64,000 nucleotides of DNA from Cyclina sinensis (GCA_012932295.1 JAAONU010000019.1:27656913-27720912); one strand, 5' to 3'; counted from the first letter of the stretch, positions 37,270 to 48,918 are shown. Notes: generated by a model not told the origin, from the letters alone. Program-made: numbers and translations.

Positions 37270-37871
37270 ATGAGAGCTGTTTTAGCTGTTCTTGCAGTTT
37301 GTATTGGTATGTATATTACTGATTAATGTCTTTCTGTACAGTATTGACTTCACATGTTTTAATTAATAACTCAATTCTGAATTTTTCATGTGTAAGATAA
37401 TAAATTAAATCTACCATCTGTGACTTACATTATGTTTTTGGGTTTCAAATTCTTTTGATATAAAAAAAAATCACATCAATACAATTTAAAGTATTCGATT
37501 ACCGTTTACCGTATAATACATTTTCCTTTAAAACGCAAACATGGCATTAAATTAAATCTTTGTTAAAATGATAAGAACACCTTTAATAATAATCATGCAG
37601 CAGACAAATGTTCAAATAAAGTTTAACCCTGATATTTTCGTTTACAATTTTTAACACCATGTCAGATGTATTTACAGCCGTTGCATACTGCTGTACAAAT
37701 GACGCAGACTGTACTAGTATGACATGTGGACAAAACCAAGAGTCATTTTGCCATGGCAGCCATTGTCATTGTCATCATATACATGAATGCTCAACTGCCA
37801 CAGATTGCCACGGGCATTGTTATGATGGTAACAATCCAGTGTGTGAACATAATCACTGTCACTGTTTATAA
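37270..37871 (+). CDS. Secreted Cys/His-rich peptide, Cvsi-like serine protease inhibitor (two coding exons)
   Basis: Coding exons are 37270-37306 and 37678-37871, separated by a 371-bp phase-1 intron (ATTG|GTATGT ... TATTTACAG|CC). The 76-residue product starts with a hydrophobic signal peptide (MRAVLAVLAVCIAVAY), so it should enter the secretory pathway. The mature part (17-76) has 13 Cys and 11 His. After an extra Cys at 17 there are two six-Cys modules: C-x5-C-x4-C-x7-C-x4-C-x-C (18-44) and C-x5-C-x3-C-x7-C-x4-C-x-C (50-75), suggesting six disulphides. Small size, the DADC/ATDC motifs and CHC pairs match the oyster Cvsi-1/Cvsi-2 inhibitors (MEROPS I84), known to inhibit subtilisin-type proteases, as in defence against parasites. 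The family call is from memory of the pattern. The ATG at 37659 lies in the intron and is not the start. TAA at 37869 is followed at once by AG|GTATAT, so a noncoding third exon is likely (38779). The frame is intact with no sign of decay. Confidence 0.75.
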
Positions 37872-37989
37872 AGGTATATATATACTTTTGTACATCATCG
37901 GAAATACGCGGTCTGTTGCATTTCCGTAAACTCCCGAAATCTGGTGTTTGAGGTCAACAGTCGTCGGTATCCTATGCATATAGTGGCAT

Positions 37990-38298
37990 GATATCTATCT
38001 ATCTATCTATCTATCTATTTGAGTGTTATTTATCGTCGGTACCGTTTGCTCATATGACTGACGCCCCGTGAAGAGATTAGTTATCATATGTTGTAGGGGT
38101 AGTGCAAGATACAGAAAGCATCCCATATCAGAGACACCCTTGGTTCTTTTGCATGCTTAGTGTATAGCACTGATACAAGGGACTTCGGTTTAACGTCTCA
38201 TCCGAAAGACTATTAGTAATGTTAGTGGAGGAGAGGTGATCGAACTCAGGACCTTTGGTTTACCAGTCCAGCGCGTTACCACTGGACCGATATTTATC
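37990..38298 (-). mobile_element. tRNA-derived SINE (family A, copy 2) with (ATCT)n tail
   Basis: The element lies in what is probably the second intron of the Cys-rich peptide gene. On the minus strand the head reads GGTCCAGTGGTAACGCGCTG, then CCTGAGTTCGATCACC, giving a good A box and B box (GAGTTCGATC). The 3' end runs into a microsatellite (ATCTATCT on plus, 37993-38018). The flanking GATATCTATC (37990) and GATATTTATC (38289) may be a 10-bp target-site duplication with one mismatch. It shares GTAGTGCAAGATACAGAAAG and GTCTCATCCGAAAGACTATT with the copies at 0.85 and 50.2 kb. Confidence 0.8.
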
Positions 38299-38778
38299 AG
38301 TTTGGTTTGCAATCTTTATAATTACTCGACCTTATGTTTTCAAATTATGTTTCGTTTCTTTATCTTTACAAAGAAGTTCTGCGTTTTATGACAAATAATC
38401 TCCTGTATGACAGATTATGCATCTATGGTCAACAGATAAAACTTCAGTCATAAGACTCTCATACTACTGACCTAGCTGTTATCAATCATGGTTAACGATC
38501 ATTTTAATGACGACCTCTTGAAATCTGTTTATTTTTATAGTTGTTTCAAAATCAATTTCTGTTTCAGGTGAGCATCATGTTTATTAAAAGCCGACAAATT
38601 TATTGTTCTGTCAGTTGAATTAAATCACTGTACAATACAATATGTGTTACGTGTTTTTTTTTTCAATACTGACTTTTTTTAAGATAACAACCGATTATAT
38701 TTGTTCAAAGATGGTGACGTACAATTCATAAAACAAATCAAAACATGTGATTGGCTGATCAATTTTTTATCCATTCAG

Positions 38779-38840
38779 GCTTGCAGAAAAACAAATTCTG
38801 CAAGGTTCCTCTGAATAAATGTTCTGTGTTACCGTCAAAT
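38779..38840 (+). other. Probable untranslated terminal exon of the Cys-rich peptide gene
   Basis: AATTTTTTATCCATTCAG (acceptor ending 38778) is followed by a short block with AATAAA at 38814-38819 and a GT-rich stretch (TGTTCTGTGTTACC) suitable for cleavage. This is the first acceptor plus poly(A) signal pair I see downstream of the donor at 37874. No nearer AATAAA was found after the stop codon. Confidence 0.4.
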
Positions 38841-41414
38841 GTTCTTTAAGGAGCAACTAATGAACCAAAATCTGCTTTAGAAAGATTTGTGAAGCAGGAA
38901 TAGGTGTTTTGTACTGAGCAATCATCTAATTAATATCTAATAAACTAACGGTTGATGGTTTTAATTAAGTATGGTTTATGATGAAATTCTAAGACGATCT
39001 GACAAATATAAAAGATATAAGATTAAAGAAGCTTCTATGTAAAAGAGTATTCATTATAGCAGGATTACACTAAAATGTAACGGCTATTTCAAAAGCTGCT
39101 CTTACTCAACAAGCGTTGCAAAGTATTTTAAAAAGTGTTCAGAATGTCTATGTGAGTAAGTCGATCAGCAAGGGACTCCAAATTCAAGACAATTACAAAG
39201 GTTCAAAGGCTGCCAACAAAGCAATGAACTTTTGGAAGAGATCAATCAGTTAAGCAAACAAGATAATGACATTTTCTCAAGAAACATTCATAGTAATTTA
39301 TACCTATACTAAAATCTACTGCATCAGCTAAACACATATTTTGATAACATCAAGTCAGTACACAATTGTATACTGTTATTGTAACAAGAGTGGACATTGA
39401 TGTTCGCTGTGCAAAAACTGGCATCGAATTTATATTTTCAGCTATCTTGATGCAGTAGCATTCATTTATAAGAAATAACATTTTCTCGTTCGAAATATAG
39501 TTTGAAATAAACTCCAGGAAGAAACTATATGAGATTTTATATTATGATTGTAGTTTTATTTTTATTTTACTTCACTCTGAATCTCATGGTTATCCTCTTT
39601 GTGTAAATAAAATAGCATTTTATACGAAAACATAATTATATGTTTTATTAATTTTACCTTAAGATCCTACATCACACAAAAATGTGTTATACATAAGCTT
39701 AAGCATAGATGTTATTTACATAAGTAGCAAAAGAATGCCCACTATTCTTGTGTGAAACTTTAGTGATATAGGTCGTTATGTCAAACCAGAAACTTTTTCA
39801 ACAGGATTGTTTACACGTTTTTCACAGAACTAACAACTTGTAACGTGGTACTTTAAAGCATCTTACCCTAGGTCAACATCCACAAAGTATTGGACAGATC
39901 ACTGAATCACACTCAGATCATGTCGCCTGAATGACTTAATTAAAACATTAAGACTATAAATAAAAACAAAATTATGTGTAAACATAAATATATGTTAATA
40001 TAATCAATATGAATAAAAAAGCAAAAAGCGAGAAAAACTTAAAATAAAAAGAATGATTTAAATCCAATTTGACATTCTATTTGTTGTTTTTTTTCTGCCC
40101 GGTCAAAGAACTTTCAGGGCAAAATTATCGTTGTTATCTGCATTATGCCATACTATTCCGGTCAATACGTTTCCTTGTAGTAACAGTAAATTTATTTTTT
40201 AATCACACGGTTTAGCACTAGTGACCGCATGATTATCACACAAAAGTCTAAACTTTGTTGAACCCACTGCCATTCCTTATCATAGACTATTTTTTCTTAT
40301 TTACACTCAGGTAAATCAGGTTTTTACCTTGGCGGAAGAATATTTGTTCACGCGCAAAATGCGGGTTTCTGATACAAAAGAAAAACAAAACTGAAACGGT
40401 AAACTATTATTATTTTGAGTAGAGAAAATGAATTCAGTTTTGAAATGGACAATGTTGGCTTTCTGCCCATTGTTGTTCGATTTATTTTTTAATATATTCT
40501 GACGCCTTTAAGTATTACATACTTCATTTTCACTGAATAATGTGCATGGTACAAAACTGTATGAAATTTCACAGTCTATCCAGACACCAAAGAAAGTTGT
40601 GCGATATTTTCTGTCCTATCCAGGTAAACTATGTAAAATTAGTACTTCATGTAAGGTCAATGTAGGAGCAGTAAACTGTTATGACACAGTATTAATTTGA
40701 TCAGCCTTTTAGATATTTATTCATTTTTTATTCTCTGTGAAACAGAATTTCTTTAAAGCTTTACTGAAAATTGTTTGGCACAGTTTGGACATTAAGTAAA
40801 TAAATAATGGCTCTGGATGTATAATCATAAAATCTTAATGTAGGGGTATTATTTTGAAGGTAATAAAATGAAATTATATAGTTTATAATTCCGTTAGTAA
40901 AAGTTCAACCAAAAACTCAATATTTTAAATGAAAGATTAGATAAGTAGTTCCTATGGAAATTTTTGAACATTTTTCAAACCACGAACTAGAGACAATGTG
41001 ATGCCAATGCCAAAAAATAAAGCGCTATGGGATTATAGATAGTTTAGTGGTCAAAGACTAAGCTATTTCTATACACTGCATGTGTGTCTGAGATTGCTTT
41101 TAATTAACCCCAAGAAGCGAAAAGGGAATAAATTGATGTTTTGTATGTATACTTTATTAAGACAGAAAAAGAAAACCCGAGATTTCAATTGTTATTCTAG
41201 AAGAAGTTAATCATATATTTTGGAATTGTAAACCTACGACGAAAATTACCTTCAGCAGATACTTAAGTAACTGCTGTTTTATCTTTTCTTCCTATTTTTT
41301 TCTAAAAAGAATAAAAACTGAATAGTATAAATTACTCTTTTAACATAAAAATAAGAAATTTAAAAAACCATGCTTCTCTACTGCTACTAAACTAAGTCAA
41401 GTGAAATAAAAAAA
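38841..41414. other. Intergenic, nothing recognised
   Basis: AT-rich sequence. No repeat family, RNA gene or splice-flanked frame that I can support. Confidence 0.5.
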
Positions 41415-41473
41415 AAAAACGTCTGCGCATGTTACTGCACTGTGTGGTGTTTCCGTTGATCCCATAACTCAAA
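41415..41473 (+). promoter_or_regulatory. Candidate TATA-less promoter
   Basis: CTGCGCATG (41423-41431) resembles an NRF1 half site, and TTTCCG near 41450 an ETS core, within 50 bp of an ATG in good context (AAAATGG). This is typical of housekeeping-type starts. Site calls are by eye. Confidence 0.35.
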
Positions 41474-41508
41474 ATGGCGTTTGTCAGCAGAAGTAAAATC
41501 AACAAGCT
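41474..41508 (+). CDS. Probable first coding exon, unidentified gene (plus strand)
   Basis: ATG in a strong context (AAAATGG) opens eleven codons (MAFVSRSKINK) plus two bases and ends at CT|GTAAGT, an ideal donor. The exon is GC-richer than its flanks and sits directly behind the candidate promoter. A phase-compatible frame follows a pyrimidine-AG acceptor near 41978, but it does not look like protein, so later exons are unresolved. The product is not recognised. Confidence 0.4.
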
Positions 41509-42683
41509 GTAAGTACAAGCTTGGGTGAATCTTAACTGTCAAATTAAACTCTTCATTATTCAAAACATTTTTGTTTTGTGTTTAGTAAGTCTTTGTCACA
41601 ACTTCCATACCAAATATACATTATATGCAACCTATCATATAACATTACATGTGCTCAGTACACATTTCCGTCATAATGTTCCCGTCTCTGATGATGTAAA
41701 GAAAGGAAATGACCATCTAACTTTAAATAATCATGCAGCTAAATGTGTTGAAAATTAACTGCATTCGCTTCGGCATATTTCATAAATCATCTGTCCTAAA
41801 ATACGTTTTTTAAAGACGATTCCTTTTTTACAAATAGTAATATATCCTGTCGGGAAGTAATTCTATACAGTCTTGAATGAAAGCATTAGCAAAATGAAAT
41901 TTACTAAGATATTTTAAACTTATTCAATTAGAAAACTTAAGTGTGTTTTTTGTCTTTTGTTTTCAATTTACCACCAGCATAGTTGTCTGTAACACAATTG
42001 TATTGAACATTATTAGAAGGAAAGACTTCTTACAATCTTGTCAAAATTATTGATATATTTCCCCAGACTTTGTTTTCGCTTAACCTTTACATTTGACATT
42101 GAAACAAGTCCTAGCAACCTCATTTTCTCCAGCACTTTGACTGTTTCCTGGAGCGCAATCAAGTACTGGCACCAAAAGTAAGGAGTGTGGGTGACTCCCA
42201 TCCCAGTAAGAAATTGAACCAACAACATTTAGATCTGTACTTAGAGTCTGGCATCCTTTCTCATTCTTTTTAGCTAAATGCATCAGGGTACACTAATGAA
42301 TGCCAAAGGCAATTAGTTCTTGTTAGGGAAGAATGGCCTTCCCCGAAAATAAATAACGCTATTTGCTTCCTTTATTTATCTTAGACATATGAAAGTGACT
42401 TATAGTTCATGAATGTCAACGGACCGGTTTCAACTTGTAAATAAAATACAGCAGATAAATCATTAAAACCGTCTCCTCACAGTGAGATTTGTTGAGGAAT
42501 TTAGGTTGGAATGTGATTTATTAGAAATGAATACATCTTTGTGTTCAGCTGTTTCCTCATCTTTTTTTCTCTACAATCCATTCAAGATAAAATATGATGT
42601 AATACTGCTGTTTTTTTACTTCTAAATTTGATCCATTATTTAATTGATTGTGTAAGGATATGTTAAACCTTTCTATCTTTTTT
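41509..42683. other. Possible intron; minus-strand open frames of unknown nature
   Basis: If the exon at 41474 is real, this is its first intron. Overlapping minus-strand frames at 42013-42283 (for example CQTLSTDLNVVGSISYWDGS) suggest an interspersed element rather than a gene, since two frames of the same stretch are open and no splice or start signals fit. Confidence 0.35.
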
Positions 42684-42905
42684 GTTATGCCCCTGAAGGA
42701 AGGCATATATTAATCGCACTGTCTGTCCGCCCGTCCGGCCGTCTGTCCATCCGTCTGTCCGTCCGTCTGTCAAGTAAAATCTTGTCCTCGCTTCATCCCC
42801 AAAACCGCTTGAGGGATTTCATTGATCTTAACAGGAGTGTTTGTCACCAAACCTAGTTGTTCATATCGTCAGGAGATTCCGCTGGATTTTTTTTTGTCAG
42901 ATTTA
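42684..42905 (+). repeat. Bivalve repeat, TTATGCCC..(GTCC)n family
   Basis: TTATGCCCCTGAAGGAAGGC is followed by a GTCTGTCCGCCCGTCCGGCC-type run, then CTTCATCCCCAAAACCGCTT and TCACCAAACCTAGTTGTTCA. The same order, without the GTCC run, opens the repeat at 8700. Confidence 0.7.
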
Positions 42906-43265
42906 TGGGCACTTACTCATTTTTTTCACTCTAAAATCTTGTCCTAATATAACTATTTGGGTTTAACGCTTTTTGGCTAACTAGTCCGTTGATAAAACTG
43001 AACTCATGCTTTTTATTTCACTTGATTTAGAAAATGAATTTTCTATTGATCGTTAACAGACTGTACAACGATCATTGATGGTAATGATTTGGAATGAAAA
43101 GAAGATCGGTTGGGCACTTATCAGAATAAATTCATTAGAGTTTTATATACGAAAGTATAGTTTTAAAACCTATAATCTACTAAATCAGTGTCTTCAGTGC
43201 AAAGAAAACCAATTGTGTTTTTAGTTTGTCGCAAATGAACTTATACTTAAGACACCGTTATAATA

Positions 43266-45037
43266 CACCACTACTAAACGGTGGCTTTTTCACATTTTGG
43301 TGATCTGTTTAAATGAGAGCCCTCGACACTTCCGTTGTAGAGCCCTCGACCAAAACAAGACTGAAAAGGGTAAGCATATTTTATAGAAATATACGTTATT
43401 AAAGAGCATGCTTGTTTTTCAAAAATCGAAGACTGTCATGCCACGTAGAACATTTTTCTCATCATTTTAGATGCAGTTTCGATAAGAAATACCTCATAAT
43501 GACGTTGCTAGAACTTGTACCAAATATCAACTCGTGTGTTTTCTTTTACGAGAAGACACATCTTGAGTGATTTCTTTACCGTGAAGTAGGTGTTGGCCCA
43601 CATAATCGTCATGTAACATTGTTCCAACCTCCTCTTTGGCTCAACACTAAAAATATTTCACAAAGTTCGGTTAAAAACAAAATACTCACATTTTTTTCAA
43701 ATGTGATCGAGCCATCGACAATGTGATGGCGCCATCGGCAATGTGAAAGAGCCCTTGAAAATGTGATGGAGCCAACACCATCTTTCATTAAGTGTTTATA
43801 TTGTGGAATTATACCAATTAAATTAATGTATAGATTAAATTGCATGAGTTGATACTTACTTTCTTGAAATATTTCGAATAATTGTTCAATCAGATTCGTT
43901 CATATGAACTAGTATTTCATTACTCTATAATTGTATATGCATAGTTTAATTACGGAGGTAAACTAAGAACAGAGTAGCGATTAGCACGAAAAAGAAAATT
44001 TCGTCAAATCAATGCAACACGACTCAGAAGTTATTGTCAAAACAATGAACATAAATAAAAGAAACATGGGGGGAATTTTTTTCGAGGCACCACATCGGCG
44101 AAAACGAATAAAAGAAAACGCATCCAAGGTTCAAGTTCTACAAAGCAAATCAGATACTCTATGTTAAAGACAATATTTTCGGCAACTAAACATTTTACAC
44201 CTAGAAAAACATCAAAAAGAACATTGAATTGTTCACTTGAAAGCCATTCAATCAGTGATGAAGAAGTTATTTGTACCCATTAGACGAGATTTTTTACAGT
44301 TAGCGATGTAGCAGATATTAAAGAACTTATCTCAATTAGTTCGGAATATGAAGCAGAAGACATTAAAAACAATATACCCAATGATGCTGGAATTGAAGAC
44401 AAAACAATATCCGGTGTTTCAATAAAGTTTTACCAATTTTGAAAAAAAAAAAAAAAGAAATCAGATCCTCGCTTTTTTTCGTGCTTTTTAACATACAATA
44501 TAAACACTTATTGAACTTGATGATGGTGTTGGCTCCATCACATTTTCGAGGGCTCTTTCACATTGCCGATGGCGCCATAACATTGTCGATGGCTCGATCA
44601 CATTTGAAAAAATGTGAGTATCTTGTTTTTAACCGAGCTGTGTGAAATATTTTTAGTGTTGAGCCAAAGATGAGGTTGGAACAATGTTACATGACGATCA
44701 TGTGAACCAGCATCTATTTCACGGTAAAGAAATCACTCAAGATGTGTCTCCTCGTAAAAGCAAACACACGAGTTGATATTTGGTACAAGTTCTAGCAACG
44801 TCATTATGAGGTATTTCTTATCGAAACTGCATCTAAAATGATGAGAAAAATGTTCTACGTGGCATGACATTCTTCGATTTTTGAAAAACAAGCATGCTCT
44901 TTAAAAACGTATATTTTTACAAAACGTGCTTACCCTTTTCAGTCTTGTTTTGGTCGAGGGCTCTACAACGGAAGTGTCGAAGGCTCTCATTTAAACAGAT
45001 CACCAAAATGTGAAAGAGCCACCGTTTAGTAGGGGTG
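43266..45037. mobile_element. Long-inverted-repeat DNA transposon (~540-bp arms)
   Basis: Arms 43266-43804 and 44495-45037 are inverted and closely similar. The outer end is CACC(A/C)CTACTAAACGGTGGC. Flanks are TAATA on both sides (43261-43265 and 45038-45042); extended to 8 bp they are TTATAATA and TAATAATA, one mismatch, so the target duplication is 5 or 8 bp in an AT-rich target. The inner end of each arm carries four 20-bp units (AATGTGANNGMGCCMTCGRC, starting 43700, 43720, 43740 and 43760 in the left arm). GAGCCCTCGAC is repeated twice near the outer end. The ~690-bp centre holds a broken ORF. No transposase motif was recognised, so it is probably non-autonomous. Superfamily undetermined. 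Confidence 0.85.
43985..44442 (+). pseudogene. Broken passenger ORF inside the long-inverted-repeat element
   Basis: Two overlapping frames look coding. Frame 1 (43985-44167, ATG 44012) is rich in Lys/Arg/Glu/Asn, containing RRKRIKENASKVQVLQSKSD. Frame 2 (44059-44442, ATG 44161) has FSATKHFTPRKTSKRT and SLESHSISDEEV, one in-frame TAG at 44281, then DVADIKELISISSEYEAEDI and a final TGA directly followed by A15. One frameshift and one nonsense codon therefore separate it from a frame of about 150 codons. No family recognised. It may be captured host sequence or a degenerate element protein. Confidence 0.45.
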
Positions 45038-46457
45038 TAATAATAACTAAAGAAAGCATTTTATGCTACTGGCACTACTGTTATATCTTAACTGATACTG
45101 CTGTAAGGATTACGTCGTCGTGCGAATTTCTAGAAATATCATCTTAAATGTCATGCCTGCCACGAGGAACTTTCTTGAATACAGTCGTGCTAAGGAATTA
45201 TGTAATACGTTGGAAATGATACGCAGAATGTATGAGAAACCTTCAGACGATTGGCTTGGGGCTTTTATTAATATGTTTTGAAATGCAAGTAGGATTATTT
45301 GAGGATTTTTTTACTTTCTAACTACGCCTTGACTTGGATATAACTTTCATTTCTGAGCACTTGTAGCAATATCCTGAACGGCTTTAGGTAACATACTGAA
45401 TAATACCTTTCATTCTATGATAATAAATTCAGGTGTCGACTCAATTTGTTGTCTTTATATATTTGAAAATGGGTTGTACTTGATTATATATTGACGATAT
45501 CTATAGAAGAGATGCTTCAGCTGAAACGTAAGTATCATGATTGATTTGACACAGTTGAAAAGAAGAGAAAAAAGTTACTCTTTTGTACGGAGCCCCTAAG
45601 TAGCATGTTTTTTTTTCTTCTTTTCGGTTGTTGCTGTTGGTTGTTCCTTTTTTCAAAAAGCTCCTAGTATTCCTAGTTATTATTTTAAAATGAAGAAGTT
45701 TTTTATGATCACATGTTGCAATGCCTTAAATTGTTTTTTTTTTTTTGTAAAGTATTTTTCCGCAGATGTTCAGAAGCTGTTTAGTTGACTTAGTTGACAT
45801 GTTCCTTTGCCAGCAGTGTGGTCTGGTGCATATCATTGGTGCATAACCCAGCCATCTCAACCTGTGTTCACTAAGGTAAGCTTCAAACAAAACTTGAGTT
45901 TTGTAATTTTTGCTTTTACTTACTGTTATTAAAGTATGTCTCTTATGACTCTATCCCAATGATGTTTTTACGGAGCGACTAGATTGTTACGAAATATCAA
46001 AGTATTTGTAATCTTTTATTTAATTAATTAAAACACGGCTGTTAAGTACCTCACTTTGGAGCATCTTAATAACAATCCTTAGATTCTTTGCTGTGACTAG
46101 TGTCAGGGCTTCCTACAAAGGGTGTGTCAAATACCTTGTACCTTGTACCTGTAACAGAGCCTTTTTTAGACTTTTGACATCTATAGAATGTTGTTTTATC
46201 AGTTGAAACTTCTTGAATTTGATAGAAACTACTATAACAATCTTTCTTAATTGTCTTGTATAATAAAACATAACTTTGGAAAATCCTCAGTCAAAGTATA
46301 AAACTGTCACAAATATAGATCAAGGTTTGTTGTCTTGTTTTTAATAGATCTATAGATGCAAGCACATCTTAGTTGTGCCCGTGTAAATGCAATAGAATTA
46401 ACTCTCTTTTCAGATGAATTTAGATCCAATAGCTTTCTCTAACTAACACTACTAATC
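45038..46457 (+). other. Region with candidate untranslated exons upstream of the hAT relic
   Basis: AAAC|GTAAGT at 45525 and the block 45766-45875 (TATTTTTCCGCAG before, AAG|GTAAGC after) have good splice signals. The 110-bp block is closed in all frames. They could be 5' UTR exons of the former transposase gene or of a gene running through it. Nothing else was recognised. Confidence 0.3.
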
Positions 46458-48476
46458 ATGCTTGGTAGAAAGACAAAATTTAACCCTGCTTGGCTTGAAA
46501 ATGCTAGACAATAGTGGACATTCTCTGTAAGAATGGTGTAAACAGGAATTCTATAAACTGCTTCTCAGCCTTTTGCTTTGTGTGTTGCAAAACCATATCC
46601 TGCTCTAATACAGGCCTTGCTCAGCTAGTTGGCCATGCCGATGGTCAGAAACACAAACAGGCCTAAAAGTGCGTATTGATAAAGGTCAAACAATCCTGTT
46701 TAAAACTCAGGCACCTGGAACAACTAAACAAAGAAAGAGGTGATTCTGAAAAAGATAGGCTTTCTGAAGCCATTATCAGTAAGTGATCAAGTTGCAAAAA
46801 CAGAGGCCTTGCGGGAAATGAAAGTACTAGTAGCATCTAGTAGCTATTCATACTATTCATGTGATGGTGTTGGATAACTTTTTAAAGTCATGCTTCCAGG
46901 ACAGTGTGCTGATTAGTTTTCTATGGGCAAATCAAAGGTATCAGATTGCCGTGGACCTTTTTTTCGCAGAGATATTGCAAAGAAAATTCAAACATCTAAG
47001 AGTCTATTTGCTGTGCAATTTGATGAAACAGGCAATGCTCAGGACAAGAAACAATGTGATGTTTTCGTTCCTTTCTGGAATGAACAAAAGGGAGAGATAA
47101 GTACAGTATTTATTGAAAGTCAATGTTTGGCCATGCCAGACCTGACACAGTAGGCAATGCCATACTAGAAACACTCAGAGAAGTAAAGAAGACCTCATAT
47201 ATTCACAATTGAATAAAAACACCAGATACGTTAGACTTTGCCAATTTCTGTCAGGAAAATAGTTTAGGGCACAAATTCAGTTCTTAGTAGGTGTTGGACC
47301 CTTGTGAGCAGTTTCTTAGAAACAAGAGCATCTTATTTACCTATTCTATTCAGAGACATCAAATCTGTTAAAATCAGCTATGCTTAGATTCATCAGGTTT
47401 GATGTTGTTGGGGGGAAAAAGTGCTCTCAAACTTGCAACAATAGATGCAGTTGAAAGCAAGAATCTAATGGATATTGAAAGTATGGAAATTGTGCAAATA
47501 CACAAAAGACTGTCAAATATTGACAAAGGAAAGCAAAATACCGAAAGGATTGAAATGCTGCATTTCTGTCAAGCAGTAACTAGGTACCTGCAAACAAGGC
47601 TCCCACTAAATGACAAGTTGGTGAGATCTGTGCAGCGTCTACACCCAGAAGTGAGGGACTAAGAAAGAGCCAAAAAAGCTCATCAGAGAATTATGCATTG
47701 CGTCGCCAGCCATTGGTGATGGTGATATTTCAAGGGTCACAGATGAATGTAAACTGTATAGGGCTGAAGATATAAAGGAAGATTAGATCTACAGAGAAGG
47801 CAATTTGGTAAGTAATTGATAACTTCTGGAATTATGTCTTACGCTTTGGAGAATGCTAATGGAGAGCTTAAGTATCCATACCTGTGGAAAGTAGTACTCA
47901 TGTGTCTGTGTATTCCCAATGGTAATGCTGATGTAGAAAGAATCCTGTCAGTTAATGAGAAACTTGTTACAGCAGAAAGATCACTACTGTTAGAGAATTC
48001 AGTAAATAGACTAAGACTTACCAAGGATGCAGTGTCTATGTACAAGACAGTTGCAGATGTGCCTGTAACATAAGAGTAAGTTAGAAGTGTAAAGCAAGCT
48101 CACAAGAGATACACAGAGAGAGCAGAGGCAGAAAAATCAGAAGCTCTGTTATTTGACAGAAAAAGAAAGGAAGGAGTTCAACAGCAGGAAATGGAGAAGA
48201 AATATCTTGAAGAGCAACAAAACAAGAAAAGAAAGCTTGGTGTTAAAAAGAAGAAGTTTAAGCAAAATAAATTGGAGATGAAGGCTGGCATGGTTAAGGC
48301 AAGTTAGATTTTTGAAGAGGCAAATCAAAGGCTTTCACAAGCCATTAGAAAACAAGGACTTCAAAGAAATGAGCATTGCCCAAGCTCTCCTTGATGTGGC
48401 AAAAACAAACCTGGACAAACTCACAGTTGCAATGAACAAGTGTGTAGAAGACAGAAATGACATTGGAAAGAAATAG
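46458..48476 (+). pseudogene. Decayed hAT-family transposase gene
   Basis: Fragments in several plus frames keep transposase order. An N-terminal KFNPAWLENA stretch is followed by a BED-type zinc-finger remnant (FCVCCKTISCSNTG..HADGQKHK; about 46570-46670). Then come SLFAVQFDETGNAQDKKQCD and VFVPFWNEQKGE (about 46990-47100), where hAT relatives have a DETT.A..KKQ motif. The hAT C-terminal dimerisation domain follows, YPYLWKVVLMCLCIPNGNAD, VERILSVNEKL (47870-47970). The tail is Lys/Glu-rich and coiled-coil-like (48110-48300) and ends in AQALLDVAKTNLDKL, with TAG at 48474-48476. Multiple frameshifts and stops make it inactive. Terminal repeats were not identified. This family is distinct from the fragment at 23.85 kb. 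Confidence 0.75.
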
Positions 48477-48918
48477 ATGAGAATGGTTTATTCATTCACG
48501 AAAAAGAAAAATGAAAATAAAATGTAACAGGTTATGATATGAAAGTATGTAATGTTGATGGACAAAACTGATATGGTCAAAACGATGTGGCTTATCCTTG
48601 CTTTACTTATTTTAGCATGTTCTCTTGCCTTGTTATTGTTTGTATATAGATTTAGGCTATATATAACTTCTTTTTGCTTGTTATAATCATAGCTGCATTA
48701 CATGTGTATGTGTATAAAACTTTAAACTGGTATAATATTTACATTTATGCATGTTTTTGATTTGTTACATTTCTTAAGGTAATGACAAAATGACAGACAT
48801 TTCTAATAGGCATTGTTTCTAAAACTTTGTGTAACACCATGCATGCTACTTACTCATTATTTTTTGTAACACTTAACAATATTAACCCTTTACTCCATAT
48901 ATACTCATTAGTATTGCC

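Noticed and set aside
42013..42283. Minus-strand gene at 42.0-42.3 kb
   Set aside because: Two overlapping frames are open, no splice or promoter signals fit, and the sequence has the feel of an interspersed repeat.
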